From Rhinopithecus roxellana (taxonomy: Eukaryota; Chordata; Mammalia; Primates; Cercopithecidae): a stretch of 64,000 bases of DNA. Position numbers and translations under genes: made by a program. Each line of letters starts with the position of its first letter. The stretch's first letter is position 1. Below are positions 35,695 to 45,828 of the stretch, piece by piece. Location of the stretch: contig NC_044553.1 of assembly GCF_007565055.1 (NCBI RefSeq), positions 124,394,978 to 124,458,977 of the forward strand. Reading direction: 5' to 3'. The notes beneath the pieces are model-generated. The model saw nothing but the letters and a program-made list of their open reading frames with translations, did not search any database and was not told where the DNA came from.

Positions 35695-36243
35695 TGTATT
35701 AGGCAGGGTTCTCTAGAGGGACAGAATTCATAGGATAGATGTATATATAAAGGGGAGTTTATTAAGGAGTATTGACTCACATGATCACAGGGTGAAGCCC
35801 CACAATAGGCTGTCTGCAAGCTGAGGAGTAAGGGAGCCAGTCCGAGTCCCAAAACCTCAAGAGTAGGGAATCCAACAGTGCAGCCTTCAGTCTGTGGCTG
35901 AAGACCCTTGAGCGCCTGGCAAACCACTAGTGTAAGTCCAAGAATCCAAAAGCTGAAGAACTTGGAGTCGGATGTTCAAGGGCAGGAGGCATCCAGCATG
36001 GGAGAAAGATGAAGACCAGAAGACTCAGCAAGTCACGTCCTTCCACGTTCTTCTGCCTGCTTTATTCTAGCCACGCTGGCAGCTGATTAGATGGTGCCCA
36101 CCCAGATTGAGGGTGGGTCTGCCTCTCCCAGTCCACTGACTCAAATGTTAATCTCCTTTGACAACACCCTCACAGACACACTCAGGAATAATACTCTGCT
36201 TCCTTCAATCCAATCAAGTTGACACTCAACATTAATCATTACA
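35695..36243 (+). mobile_element. ERVL-type solo LTR (MLT2-like)
   Basis: A 549-bp TG...CA unit starts TGTATTAGGCAGGGTTCTC and ends CAACATTAATCATTACA. Interior blocks GGGAGTTTATTAAGGAGTAT, CCCACAATAGGCTGTCTGC and GAGGGTGGGTCTGCCTCTCC are typical of HERV-L LTRs as I recall them. No internal viral genes adjoin it; it sits inside the MER2-like element. Confidence 0.82.
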
Positions 36244-36270
36244 CGAACCTATGATAAAATTTAATTTAGG

Positions 36271-36582
36271 CCAGGAGCGGTGGCTCACACCTGTAATCCT
36301 AGCACTTTGGGAGGCCGAGGTGGATGGATCACTTGAGTTCAGGAGTTCGAGACCAGCCTGGCTAACATGGTAAAACCCTATCTCTATTAAAAATACAAAA
36401 AAAATTAGCTAGGCATGGTGGTACACACCTGTAATCCTAGCTACTCAGGAGGCTGAGATGGGAGGATCTCTTGAACCCGGGAGGTGGAGGTTGCACTGAG
36501 CCAAGATCATGACACTGCACTCCAGTGCAGTGGCAAAAGAGTGCAACTCCATCTCAGAAAAAAAAAAAAAAAAAAAAAAAAA
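36271..36582 (+). mobile_element. Full-length Alu, sense, inside the MER2-like element
   Basis: GGCCAGGAGCGGTGGCTC start, both arms and an A tail of about 24. It interrupts the MER2-like sequence between TTTAATTTAG and GTTTATAAATTAG. Confidence 0.95.
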
Positions 36583-36626
36583 GTTTCGTTTATAAATTAG
36601 TCACAGTAGAGATTAACAATAATTAA

Positions 36627-37290
36627 TGAGAAATAAAAATGAAATCTTAAGCCCTCCAGCTGACTGAACAGACCCCTTCTTGACCAAGGGGACCCCAGAA
36701 TAACCTTGGAAACCCTCTCCCGCTCTAAATGCCATTAGGCTTTCTTCCCTAAGAGCTAGACAGAAATCAGCCCTTTCAAGACTCCACCACTGGTATCAAC
36801 CAACCACCTGATGCTACCCCTCCCTTTTGGAGTTTTGGCACAACTGCCCAGCAGTTCTTACTGGTAAAAGACTACCAGCTATGAAGTAGTTATGGCCAGT
36901 CTATGGAAGACGTGCAGTCAGGGTTTTCATGTCCTCTGCTTCACCTTTTGATGTCAGAGGGTCCGAAAACTCCTACCCTGGATCATGCTAACTGCCAGTT
37001 TTGGAATATGGGTCCCATGGAGAGGCGTGAAGTGCAGTTGTGCATGTGCATGTTTCTCCTTGCATAAACATTCATGACTCCTCCTATAGCTTATTAAATA
37101 TGTATACTTGGCCACCCCACTCTGCATAGATTCGTGCTCCCTTTGCCCCTCCGTTGAAGTGTCTGTTTCTGGCTTCTAGCATGAGGTTTTGCTTCCCAGC
37201 CTTTTGGAATGGCCACCCCACAGACTGTAACCCTTTATGAGAAATAACGCTCTTTCCAAATTTATGAACCTCATCATCCTTCAGTTGACA
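36627..37290 (+). mobile_element. Solo LTR of an ERV1-like family, inside the MER2-like element
   Basis: A 664-bp unit begins TGAGAAATAAAAATGAAATC and ends CCTTCAGTTGACA, i.e. TG...CA, replacing nothing of the host element. It has TATA-like and AATAAA-like A/T signals (CATAAACATTCATGACTCC, TATTAAATATG). I recognise it as a retroviral LTR by form but cannot name its family. Confidence 0.65.
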
Positions 37291-37445
37291 CTAACAATAA
37301 AGTAGAACAAATATAATATAGTGTAATAAGTTATACTGTGATTTCTCTCTGAAAGTATCTTAATATTTTCAGACTGTAGTTGACTGCAGGTAACTGAAAC
37401 CACAGAAAGTGAAACTGCAGACATGGAGATGGAGCAGCAACTACT

Positions 37446-39389
37446 ATATAATCATTGACTGTTGTCAGTTATATTATTGTTACTAATGTTAGTATTGTTT
37501 TCACCAGTTTCTCCCCAAACATCTATAGCTTCCAGTAGTAATCCAAGGTGGAATATGGGTCTGGATGACTTCTCCATGCAGGGCCTAAACTTCATTCTAA
37601 TACTCTTATTTTATGTCTGCATTTTCTCACCTGCATTCCTCTGGACAGAGCATAGAGAGATGTTTTGAGACTTAAAAACTGGCATCTCTTCTCCTCTATT
37701 TTGAGTAATGACAGTGTGCTATCTAGGTAAGAGTGCTGCTGGAGGACACTGCTGATTTTCACAGTCACGGGGGTAGCCTGATTGGTGGACTGCTTGGTGA
37801 CGTAAGTGAATACCTTAGCAAGAAACAGCACTGAAAAACCAGCCCAATTGTTGACAATAGCTTTTATTTAATTTTCCACTTTCCCCTTATATCTTGGTCG
37901 CTGAACTTTTTTGACTCCAGGTAGACCATCCACATCCTGTGGTAGGGACCTTTTGCAGAATTCTAGATGGCAGGAAGCTTTTATGAACCTAAGTCCAAAT
38001 TTTAATTTGCAAGGAAACTGAAGCAGATGAATTTTCTCATTGTAAAAAAATGAATACCTTGATAATACATTTGTTTTTCGTAGTAGGCCTTTGTCATTAA
38101 GCTTGATGCCTGAGGATCTAGTTGTATCTTGTGTGGAACAGTAAGTTATTACTCATTGCGTATCAGATTTTAGCATACTCGCATTAGTTCATGGAATATG
38201 ATTTTACATTTACTATAGCAGTTCCAGTGCCATTATCAGATTGCATTTTCCTACTGAATTACAAACAAATGTGTTATGCTACTAACATTTAACAAAATTT
38301 TAATAAGGTTGTGTTTGATGCTATTATTCAGATAATGTGTTCTAAATTGCTTTCCTTTGAATATATTTGCATTAAAGAGGAACTCGATTTGGTTCTTTGA
38401 AGAGTTTATCCACTTTCTGGGTAGCTTTAAAAAGACACAGGGAAATTCAGTTTCTTCTTTGCAAGTCAATAAATAGAGAAGAAACAAATTTGCTAAGATC
38501 TATAGAAGTAATGGCAGCAGCAGATTGCTGATGGTTTGAGTTAATGAAATGACTCATTTTGGCTACTTGAGTTGCACAATTAAAATATACATAGACTGCA
38601 CACATCATAGATGAGGGATAAATACCCCTGTGTTCTCTTTTCTTTCTCAAAGCTAATATATTATGAATTAAGAAATTTAAGAGATCCACATTATTGCAAT
38701 TCTTGATCAGTGATGCCCAAAATTAAGTGGTAATCTCTTGAGAGTGCACGTTTGTTTGCAGCATTCCTCTTACGCATTTCTGCTAAAATTGTGGTTGTGA
38801 GCCGAAGGCAGTTGTTTTCCAGAGGATAAACTCATTTGACCAAGCTAAAACATTTACTTAATATTGACAAGTTTTGTGTGGTTTTCTCATAGTTGTCTAG
38901 CTAAAGGAGTTTGATGCAGAGAATATACATACGGAAATAGTGAAACCGAAGTCCTGCTTGCGCGGAAAGCCTGCAGCAGACTTTTGTTTTTAACAGACTC
39001 CACGGGGCATTAGAGAAAGTAACTGGGGGGCAGTGGATTGGAGGGTATGAAATTGAGCGGAGGGACGAAAACTAAGAGCCCTCTGGGTTTTTTATGTCCT
39101 TCTACATTTTGTGTAGAAATAAATGCTTTTACTTCCACGGTCGTATCTTCCTCTTCACCTTTTTTTCCCCCTCACACATTCATCCTGTGAGATCTTTCCA
39201 TTTACAAAGGCTCCCGATTTAGAATTAGAAACTCATAATACCATCTGTAAAACTTGTCTGCGCCTGTCTGGTCCTGAATTTAGCGACACACTTGTTTAGG
39301 AGTTTCGGTTCTCGTTCTCTGCTTGCATGGTTTAGTAAGAACAACACTTCACTATACTGAAATTCTGCTGCAGGGCTGCACAGAAATCG
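37446..39389. other. Repeat-poor DNA upstream of NSMCE3
   Basis: About 1.9 kb directly upstream of the NSMCE3 CpG island contains no recognised Alu, LINE or LTR. It is AT-rich and without a supportable exon. Distal regulatory elements are possible, but this is inference. Confidence 0.45.
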
Positions 39390-39603
39390 CTGATCCTTTT
39401 GGTATCCCCCGCAGCCGCGCGGACGCACCGCCCAGCCGCCCTGACGCAAGGCGCAGGCTTCGTGACGCAGCACGCAGTCTCAGCGACACTGCGCGCCCCT
39501 TCTGGGGCCCCGCCTAGTCAGCGGCCTTAGCGGGTCGCCAACCCACAATCCCTGCCGGGGCTGCTTGCTTGCCGGAGCGTGCACCGTACCCGTCGCCGGT
39601 GAC
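39390..39603 (+). promoter_or_regulatory. NSMCE3: NSMCE3 promoter and 5' UTR region, TATA-less and CpG-rich
   Basis: Base composition changes sharply from AT-rich to CpG-rich just upstream of the NSMCE3 start. Two TGACG-containing half-sites (TGACGCAA at 39442 and TGACGCAG at 39463) resemble CRE/ATF half-sites, and a CCCCGCC GC-box lies at 39508. No TATA box is visible at a sensible distance. This is the usual layout of a housekeeping CpG promoter. The exact transcription start cannot be read from the sequence; factor binding is inference. Confidence 0.65.
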
Positions 39604-40200
39604 ATGTTGCAAAAACCGAGGAACCGGGGTCGCTCTGGCGGCCAGGCCGAGAGGGACAGCGACTGGAGCCGTGGCGGAAACTCCGGGGCCTCGCGGGCTG
39701 GCAAAGACGCCCGGGCCCCTAGAGACGGCTTCGCGGAGGAGGCCCCGAGCACTTCCCGGGGGCCGGGCGGCTCGCAGGGGTCGCAGGGCCCCTCGCCTCA
39801 GGGCGCCCGCCGGGCCCAGGCCGCCCCCGCCGTGGGGCCCAGGACCCAAAAGCAGCAGGAGCTGAAAGTGTCCGAACTGGTGCAGTTTTTGCTGATTAAG
39901 GACCAGAAGAAGATTCCGATCAAGCGGGCCGACATACTGAAGCACGTCATCGGGGACTACAGGGACATCTTCCCCGACCTCCTCAAACGGGCCGCCGAGC
40001 GCCTCCAGTACGTCTTCGGGTATAAGCTGGTGGAACTTGAACCCAAGAGCAACACTTACATCCTCATCAACACCCTGGAGCCGGTGGAGGAGGATGCCGA
40101 GGTGAGGGGTGACCAAGGCACGCCCACTACGGGCCTCCTGATGATCGTCCTAGGGCTCATCTTTATGAAGGGCAACACCATCAAGGAGACTGAAGTCTGG
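39400..40200. other. CpG island over the NSMCE3 promoter and 5' half of the CDS
   Basis: CG dinucleotides are frequent here, especially 39410-39860, while they are rare in the surrounding tens of kilobases except inside young Alus. The island covers the promoter and the segment encoding the low-complexity N-terminal tail, then fades through the MAGE domain. Boundaries are by eye. Confidence 0.75.
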
Positions 40201-40518
40201 GACTTTCTGCGGCGCTTAGGGGTCTACCCCACCAAGAAGCATTTCGTTTTCGGAGATCCAAAGAAACTCATTACTGAGGACTTTGTGCGACAACGTTACC
40301 TGGAATACCGGCGGATACCCCACACGGACCCCGTGGACTACGAATTCCAGTGGGGCCCGCGAACCAACCTGGAAACCAGCAAGATGAAAGTTCTTAAGTT
40401 TGTGGCCAAAGTCCATAATCAAGACCCCAAGGACTGGCCAGCGCAGTACTGTGAGGCGTTGGCAGATGAGGAGAACAGGGCCAGACCTCAGCCGAGTGGC
40501 TCAGCCCCATCCTCGTGA
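39604..40518 (+). CDS. NSMCE3: NSMCE3: SMC5/6 complex MAGE subunit (non-SMC element 3)
   Basis: A complete 304-codon intronless frame ends in TGA. I chose the first in-frame ATG (39604; purine at -3), which gives exactly the 304-residue length of human NSMCE3; the frame stays open upstream but without an ATG. Residues 1-85 are a low-complexity Gly/Ser/Arg/Pro-rich tail. Residues about 87-287 form the MAGE homology domain of two winged helices, with LVQFLLIKDQKKIPIKRADI (93-112) and GLLMIVLGLIFMKGN (177-191) as clear family motifs. The protein belongs to the SMC5/6 genome-stability complex in the nucleus, bridging NSMCE4 and the RING protein NSMCE1 and stimulating its ubiquitin-ligase activity. 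Pro209 and Leu264, positions I recall as mutated (P209L, L264F) in a human chromosome-breakage lung/immune syndrome, are intact. The lack of introns fits the retrogene origin of many MAGE genes. I see no frameshift, stop or missing key residue. It is probably nested inside ENTREP2 on the same strand. Confidence 0.97.
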   Translation: MLQKPRNRGRSGGQAERDSDWSRGGNSGASRAGKDARAPRDGFAEEAPSTSRGPGGSQGSQGPSPQGARRAQAAPAVGPRTQKQQELKVSELVQFLLIKDQKKIPIKRADILKHVIGDYRDIFPDLLKRAAERLQYVFGYKLVELEPKSNTYILINTLEPVEEDAEVRGDQGTPTTGLLMIVLGLIFMKGNTIKETEVWDFLRRLGVYPTKKHFVFGDPKKLITEDFVRQRYLEYRRIPHTDPVDYEFQWGPRTNLETSKMKVLKFVAKVHNQDPKDWPAQYCEALADEENRARPQPSGSAPSS

Positions 40519-41146
40519 AATCTGAGGTGGATTCAAAGGGACCCCTGGGACAAGGGTCTGAGACCCAAAGGCACAGTGCGGAGGAGCGGGGGAAGGGAGA
40601 ACGAACCCAGGAAGCATATTTCTGTAGCGCTTCAATGTGTGTAGCTTTAGGATGTGTTTGCAAAGTTTTGTTCTTTTAATGTTGTGTTATTTGGTTCCAG
40701 ATTTTCATCTATAAACAAAGGAGGATGTGTTTTGCTTTGATTTTACTTTTTTTGGTATAAAAACTTTTCCTAACTTAGTAAAACGAATGGAAAACTTGAC
40801 TATGATCTGAAACAGATATGCGAGAAGGAACACATAAGTAAGTTGCTTTGGTGCCAAGAAAATAAAAAAAATAAAAAAGCTATTATCGGGTCTCTTAAGC
40901 ACCCCAGTTTGTAAGGAAAAATGAAAGTCTTTATAAAATTAAAAATAACGTAATTGCCTATATCCTTATTACCTTAACCTATTTTATTTTTTCTATATTT
41001 CCTACGTATGTAAGTGTTATTCATGGTTCCAATGAACGTGATGTATTTTCTCCATATAGCAATTTTTTATATTCATAATTACTCAGCTCTGTTGCTAAAC
41101 ATGCAGTTCCACTTAGTTTTTTTCTACTTGCTACTCTAGTTACTAC

Positions 41147-41152
41147 AATAAA
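41147..41152 (+). terminator. NSMCE3: Polyadenylation signal AATAAA, likely 3' end of NSMCE3
   Basis: An AATAAA hexamer lies about 630 bp after the NSMCE3 stop, followed within 40 bp by a GT/T-rich stretch (TGTGTGTTTTTT at about 41179). This predicts a 3' UTR of roughly 650 bp and a mRNA near 1.6 kb, the size I remember for the human transcript. An earlier AATAAA at 40861, inside an A-rich run, is an alternative site. Confidence 0.6.
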
Positions 41153-41175
41153 TACTGTATTTTTGAAGCACTGAA

Positions 41176-42594
41176 GCATTGTGTGTTTTTTAAATCGTGG
41201 GCCATGGGACAATTTCATGACGAAATCAGCATCTTAAAGTTTTTGCTGCATATTGAGGTCAATGTTGTTGTGTAGAAGTTGTTTCACTTTTGTGTGTGGG
41301 TGTACAGGATCATGAGTTAAAATATATTTCTACTGTGGATCCCAAAAAGGCTTATAAAACACTAGCGTAACCATTAACATGCCTGCTTGGGAATCAGACT
41401 GCCTGGGTTCAGATCCTGGCCCCACCATCACTAGTATAGGAATTTACGTAGGTTCCTTAGTTTGTATGCAGATGTTTCTTGACCTGTAAAATGGGTTTGG
41501 TCCCTGATGTGGAGGAATTTGCTTGTTATTCTTTAATGTTTTTATTTTTTATTCTCAGTCTGGAACTGCCACTTTTTAAATATAACTTTTCTTTATCTTG
41601 TTTTCCAAATCGTTCCTAGGAGAGCAATTACTGGTTCAAAAAGTATATTCCACTAATCTGACTCTATTGTATGGGGAAATAAATATAAGGTGTATGGTGA
41701 GTATAGCCCACATAGAACAGTAAGAGCAGGACATAAGATCTACCTCATAGGGAGTTAGGTATAGGGAAAAGGGTGTGGGTCTTGGGGCTGTCTGGCAAAC
41801 TGAATTTGAATTACGGCTCGTGCTAACTTGTCAGCATGGTGATGTGGTGGTAGGTTTTAAGCTGTCTGAATCTGTTTCTTTATCTGTAAAATGAGAAAAA
41901 TGATAGCTATATAATAGTTGGTTTTATGGACTAGATGAACTAGAAGAGTTCATAGTCCCATTGTATTTCTCCATTACATGTAGCAGATGCTGTTTTTAAT
42001 GCAAAGATTCAACACGTTTTATTCAGTGGGTAAGTAAGTATAATTGTTTTGGGGGTGGGTGCTGCAAATTAACCTTGAAAGAAGGCAGCTATTTTTCACT
42101 CGGGGGGAAAAAGTGAACTTCATCGACACTGGACTGAATGTCATTTGAAAGAGTCTGTAGTGAGTATGGAGGAATGTGATAGGTTACTGGGTTTTATTTC
42201 ATTCTGTTGAATTGGGATTTGCATTTGTTTCCTCAGTGGAAGATGTTTGGTCCTTATAGGCATTTCTTCTTGATCTGCATTTTATTTCAGTGTATAAATT
42301 GCTTCCTGCCTCCTGGTCCCCTTACCTCCCTGACTCAGCTTTCTCCTCCTCGTGCCCTCTGATACTCACATTCTCACCTGTATAGTAAAAATTATTACCC
42401 AGCAGTCACCACCGGTTATATCTGAGGCAAAATTCCCCCCGCTTTTCTCAGAGGTGTTAACAATTTACCATCAATAATCTTGTTTCAAAATTCAAAATAT
42501 GAAACATCAGAGGCCACACCAAGGCCTTATATCTTTTCCTCCTCACCCTCCCCAGAGATAACAGAAGTCTGCGGCTATCGGGCTGGTGTATGAC
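41176..42594 (+). repeat. Two MIR copies and unassigned DNA downstream of NSMCE3
   Basis: 41380-41510 (GACTGCCTGGGTTCAGATCC ... TTCTTGACCTGTAAAATGGG) and 41770-41935 (CTTTATCTGTAAAATGAG near the end) are sense MIR copies. The rest is unremarkable. Confidence 0.75.
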
Positions 42595-43662
42595 TTTATA
42601 ATTTTACTACACAGGTATAGATACATAACCAATATAGAGTTTTATTTTGTGGGCTTTCATGATTTGTATAAGCGATATTACATGTGTCTTTATGCAACTT
42701 GCTGTTCTCACCATTATGTATTTGAGATTCAGCCATGTGGATATATGTAGACCTGATTCACTCATTTTAATTGTTCTTTTATGGGGGAAAAATAACTTTA
42801 TCCATTCCTTAATGGCTAGACAGTTAAGGTCTTTCCAGTTCTTTGAGATTTGCAGGCATTGTACAGTACTTCTTTAGGCACATGTGTGAGTTTCTCCAGC
42901 CAGAAACAAATGGAGCAATCAGGGACTTTTGCCAAACTGTTCTTGAGCTTGTGTCAAGTTACACTCCTACCAACATTTTATACAGTTTTGTTTTGTTTTT
43001 GTTGCCAAGCCCTCAACCTTCACCCACTGTGAACACTTGGCCTTTTCAGTATCTTTTCAGCCATTCTGGTGCAGGGTGGAATGATAATTTATTATGGTAT
43101 TAACTTGTACCTGTTGCTTACTAGTGATACTAAGTATCTGCCTATCTTTTACTCTCACTCTTTTTTGACTGTCAGGTTTCATGTCTTAGACCCATTTCTA
43201 TTGATTTGTAAGACATCTTTATATGTTCTACATGTTAATCCATGGTCTGCTCTATCTAGTGCCAATACCTTCTCCCACATTTTCACTTCTTTTGGTCATA
43301 CAGATCATTTGACCTTAATGTGTAACAATCATCAGTGTTTATAAGAGCTACATTTGTGTATAGTGCTGTAAAAAATTCCCCTAATCCTAAAATTGTAAAG
43401 ATGTTTTCTGCATTTTTTCCCTAAGTATTCAAAGTTTTGATCTGCACATTTTATGCTTTTAATCTGCTTTTGTGTATGATGTCAGGTATGGAAATAGTTT
43501 TTGTATTTTTCCTATATAGATAGCCTAGCACCAATTTTTCATCATTTATTCTTTCCACACTGATTTATGACACTCAGTATTCTATAGCAATGTCCCATAT
43601 ATAGATAAGTTTATGGATAGGACTGAATTGGTTTCTTTGGTATCCCTTTGCATATACCATAC
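42595..43662 (-). mobile_element. Old LINE remnant, antisense
   Basis: Antisense LINE-like wording (CTTTATGCAACTTGCTG, GAGATTCAGCCATGTGG, CCATTCCTTAATGGCTAGAC, GATTTGTAAGACATCTTTATATG) is consistent with an L1M-age copy. Confidence 0.6.
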
Positions 43663-43672
43663 TATAATTCTT

Positions 43673-43986
43673 AATTTTTTTTTTTTTTTTTTTTTTTTGA
43701 GACGGAGTCTCGCTCTTGTCGCCCATGCTGGAGTGCAGTGACTCTATCTTGGCTCACTGCAATCTCTGCCTCCCGGATTCAAGCGATTCTCCTGCCTCCT
43801 GCCTCAGCCTCCTGAGTAGCTGGGATTACAGGCACTTGCCACCACACCCAGCTAATTTTTGTACTTTTAGTAGAGACAGGGTTTTGCCATGTTGGCCAGG
43901 GTGGTCTGGAACCTGACCTTAGGTACTCCGCCCGCCTCAGCCTCCTAAAGTGCTGGAATTACAGGCATGAGCCACCGTGCCCAGCC
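43673..43986 (-). mobile_element. Full-length Alu, antisense
   Basis: A poly-T of about 25 and GAGACGGAGTCTCGCTC start the element, and a perfect 10-bp duplication TATAATTCTT lies at 43663-43672 and 43987-43996. The CCTCCTGCCTCAG segment contains a small internal repeat. Confidence 0.96.
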
Positions 43987-43996
43987 TATAATTCTT

Positions 43997-45142
43997 TAGC
44001 ATCATATGTGTTTTCTTTTTCGATTCTTAAAGGCTTTTAGTCTTTTTTTGCATTGGCTGAAAATGCAGTATCTTATTGAAAAGAAGCAGTTACAGCAGGC
44101 TGTAAAGATGTTTCTGATTCCTTATTCTTGATTTTAAAGGAAATAATGTTTAACTTTTGCCATAGAGTGTGATGTTTGCTGTTAGAGTTTTTTCCCCCTA
44201 TAAATACCTTTTATTGAGCTATTTATTTACCCCTTCAGTCCTAGCTTGCTTAGAGAGGTTTAGAAAAACTATGAATGACTTTGGATTTATATATGCTCTT
44301 TATTCACCTGCTAATATGATTAAAATTTCTTATTTACTCTGTAAATTTGTTTTTTGGGCATATACTTTGGTATAATAACACATAGAGGTTTCTGATATCT
44401 AAACATTCTTGCATTTTAGAGCCAAACACTTGTTGATAAAATTTTTAAATACATATAGCTCAAAATATATAATTTTGCATCTTTTGACATAAGGGGGTTT
44501 AGTCTTTAATTTTCATATATTATCATTATTTTTGAGGTCATGCTAATTTACTTAGAGATAACCTTAAATTTACAGAAAAGTTGCAAGCCCAATGCAAAAT
44601 AATTTGTTCCCTGAACTATTTAGTTATGATTCTTTAGTCTCCTTCCTATTGCCAATAGTTCCTCAGTCTTTCCTTGACCATCATGACCTTCACTTGGAGA
44701 ATACAGGCCTGTTTTCTATAGAACATCCTTCAGCTGGGGTTTGTCTGCTGTTTCTTCATGATCGGATTTGAATTATGCATCTTTGGGAAAAATATCACAG
44801 AAGCAGTGCTGTTATTTTTGGATCCTATCAGGTGACACAAAATTTCAATTTGTCCTGTTATTTTGAAACTTTGATCACTTTGGTTAAGGTGTCATGTGCC
44901 TTCACTGCGAAGTTTTCTCCTTTAAGGTAAATAACTTGGGGGAGATACTTTGAGATTTTGTATAGACCCATGGGTCTCTTATCATTATTATCTAATCTCT
45001 TATTATCATTACATATTCCGATACTCAAATTATCACTGATTTGGCCAGTGGGAGCCCCTTAAAGCTGGCGTTTGCATCTTTAACATGCCCCCAACATCAT
45101 TTATTGTTGAGTATTTCCTTACTTGATAGCACCAAAAGAGAG
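43997..45142 (-). mobile_element. Old LINE remnant, antisense, clearest at 44520-45130
   Basis: TTTACAGAAAAGTTGCAAG, ATCCTTCAGCTGGGGTTTGTC, CACAGAAGCAGTGCTG and GTGGGAGCCCCTTAAAG follow the 3' region of an old LINE in reverse. The 43997-44500 part is less certain. Confidence 0.55.
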
Positions 45143-45155
45143 GGAGTTCTGTCTT

Positions 45156-45459
45156 TTTTTTTTTTTTTTTTTTTTAGACAGAGTCCTGCTCTGACACCTA
45201 GGCTGTAGTGGATTGGTGCGATCTCAGCTCACTGCAAGCTCCGCCTCCTGGGTTCAAGCGATTCTCCTGCCTCAGCCTCAGGAGTAGCTGGGATTACAGG
45301 TACCCCCCCACCACACCCAGCTAATTTTTTTGTGCTTTTAGTAGAGATGGGGATTTCACCATGTTAGCCAGGATGGTCTCCATCTCCTGACCTCGTGATC
45401 CGCCCGCCTCCGCCTCCCAAAGTGCTGGGATTATAGGCGTGAGCCACCGCGCCTGGCCA
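45156..45459 (-). mobile_element. Full-length Alu, antisense
   Basis: Target-site duplication GGAGTTCTGTCTT (45143-45155) and GGAGTTCAGTCTT (45460-45472), one mismatch. Poly-T and both arms are present. Confidence 0.96.
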
Positions 45460-45562
45460 GGAGTTCAGTCTTCAGCTCTCCTGCCCTAGACCTGGAATTA
45501 ATCCTTTCCCTAAAGAACTCTGGTTTCTTTTTGTGAAGAATGGAATTGAGAAACAAAGTTGC

Positions 45563-45815
45563 ATTTTTAGTAGAGACAGGGTTTCACCACGTTGACCAGA
45601 ATGGTCTCGATCTCTTGATCTCGTGATCCGTCCGCCTTGGCCTCCCAAAGTGCTAGGATTACAGGTGTGAGGTGGCATGCGCCTGTAGTCCCAGCTACTT
45701 GGGAGGCTGTGGCAGGAAAATCCCTTGAACCCAGAAGGTGGAGGTTGCAGTGAGCCGAGATTGTGCCACTGCACTCCAGCCTGGTGACAGAGCGAGACTC
45801 CGTCTCAAAAAAAAA
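45563..45815 (+). mobile_element. Internally inverted (twin-primed-like) Alu with target-site duplication
   Basis: 45563-45671 is the left arm of an Alu in antisense (TTTTTAGTAGAGACAGGG ... AAAGTGCTAGGATTACAGG). At about 45671 it switches to the right arm in sense (GTGGCATGCGCCTGTAGTCC ... CCGTCTC plus A tail). The composite is bounded by GAAACAAAGTTGC (45550-45562) and GAAACAAGGTTGC (45816-45828). One target-site duplication enclosing both halves indicates a single insertion event with 5' inversion. Confidence 0.88.
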
Positions 45816-45828
45816 GAAACAAGGTTGC

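Larger units (their letters stand above)
35566..37445. mobile_element. MER2-like (TcMar-Tigger) transposon broken by three nested insertions
   Basis: The left part begins TAGTAGTCCCCCCTTATC with GTTCCAAGACCATCAGTGG. Pieces continue at 36249-36270 (CTATGATAAAATTTAATTTAG), 36583-36626 (TTTATAAATTAGTCACAGTAG) and 37291-37445. The last piece ends with GACTGCAGGTAACTGAAACC and the inverted end AACTACTATATA. The four pieces together fit one element in colinear order, split by the LTR at 35695-36243, an Alu and the LTR at 36627-37290. Confidence 0.82.

Noticed and set aside
39565..39603. In-frame upstream extension of NSMCE3 by 13 codons
   Set aside because: The extension begins with TTG, not ATG. 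The ATG at 39604 gives the known 304-residue length.
39514..40116. 200-codon minus-strand frame overlapping NSMCE3
   Set aside because: It is an antisense shadow of the GC-rich NSMCE3 coding sequence, with no supporting start context or homology.
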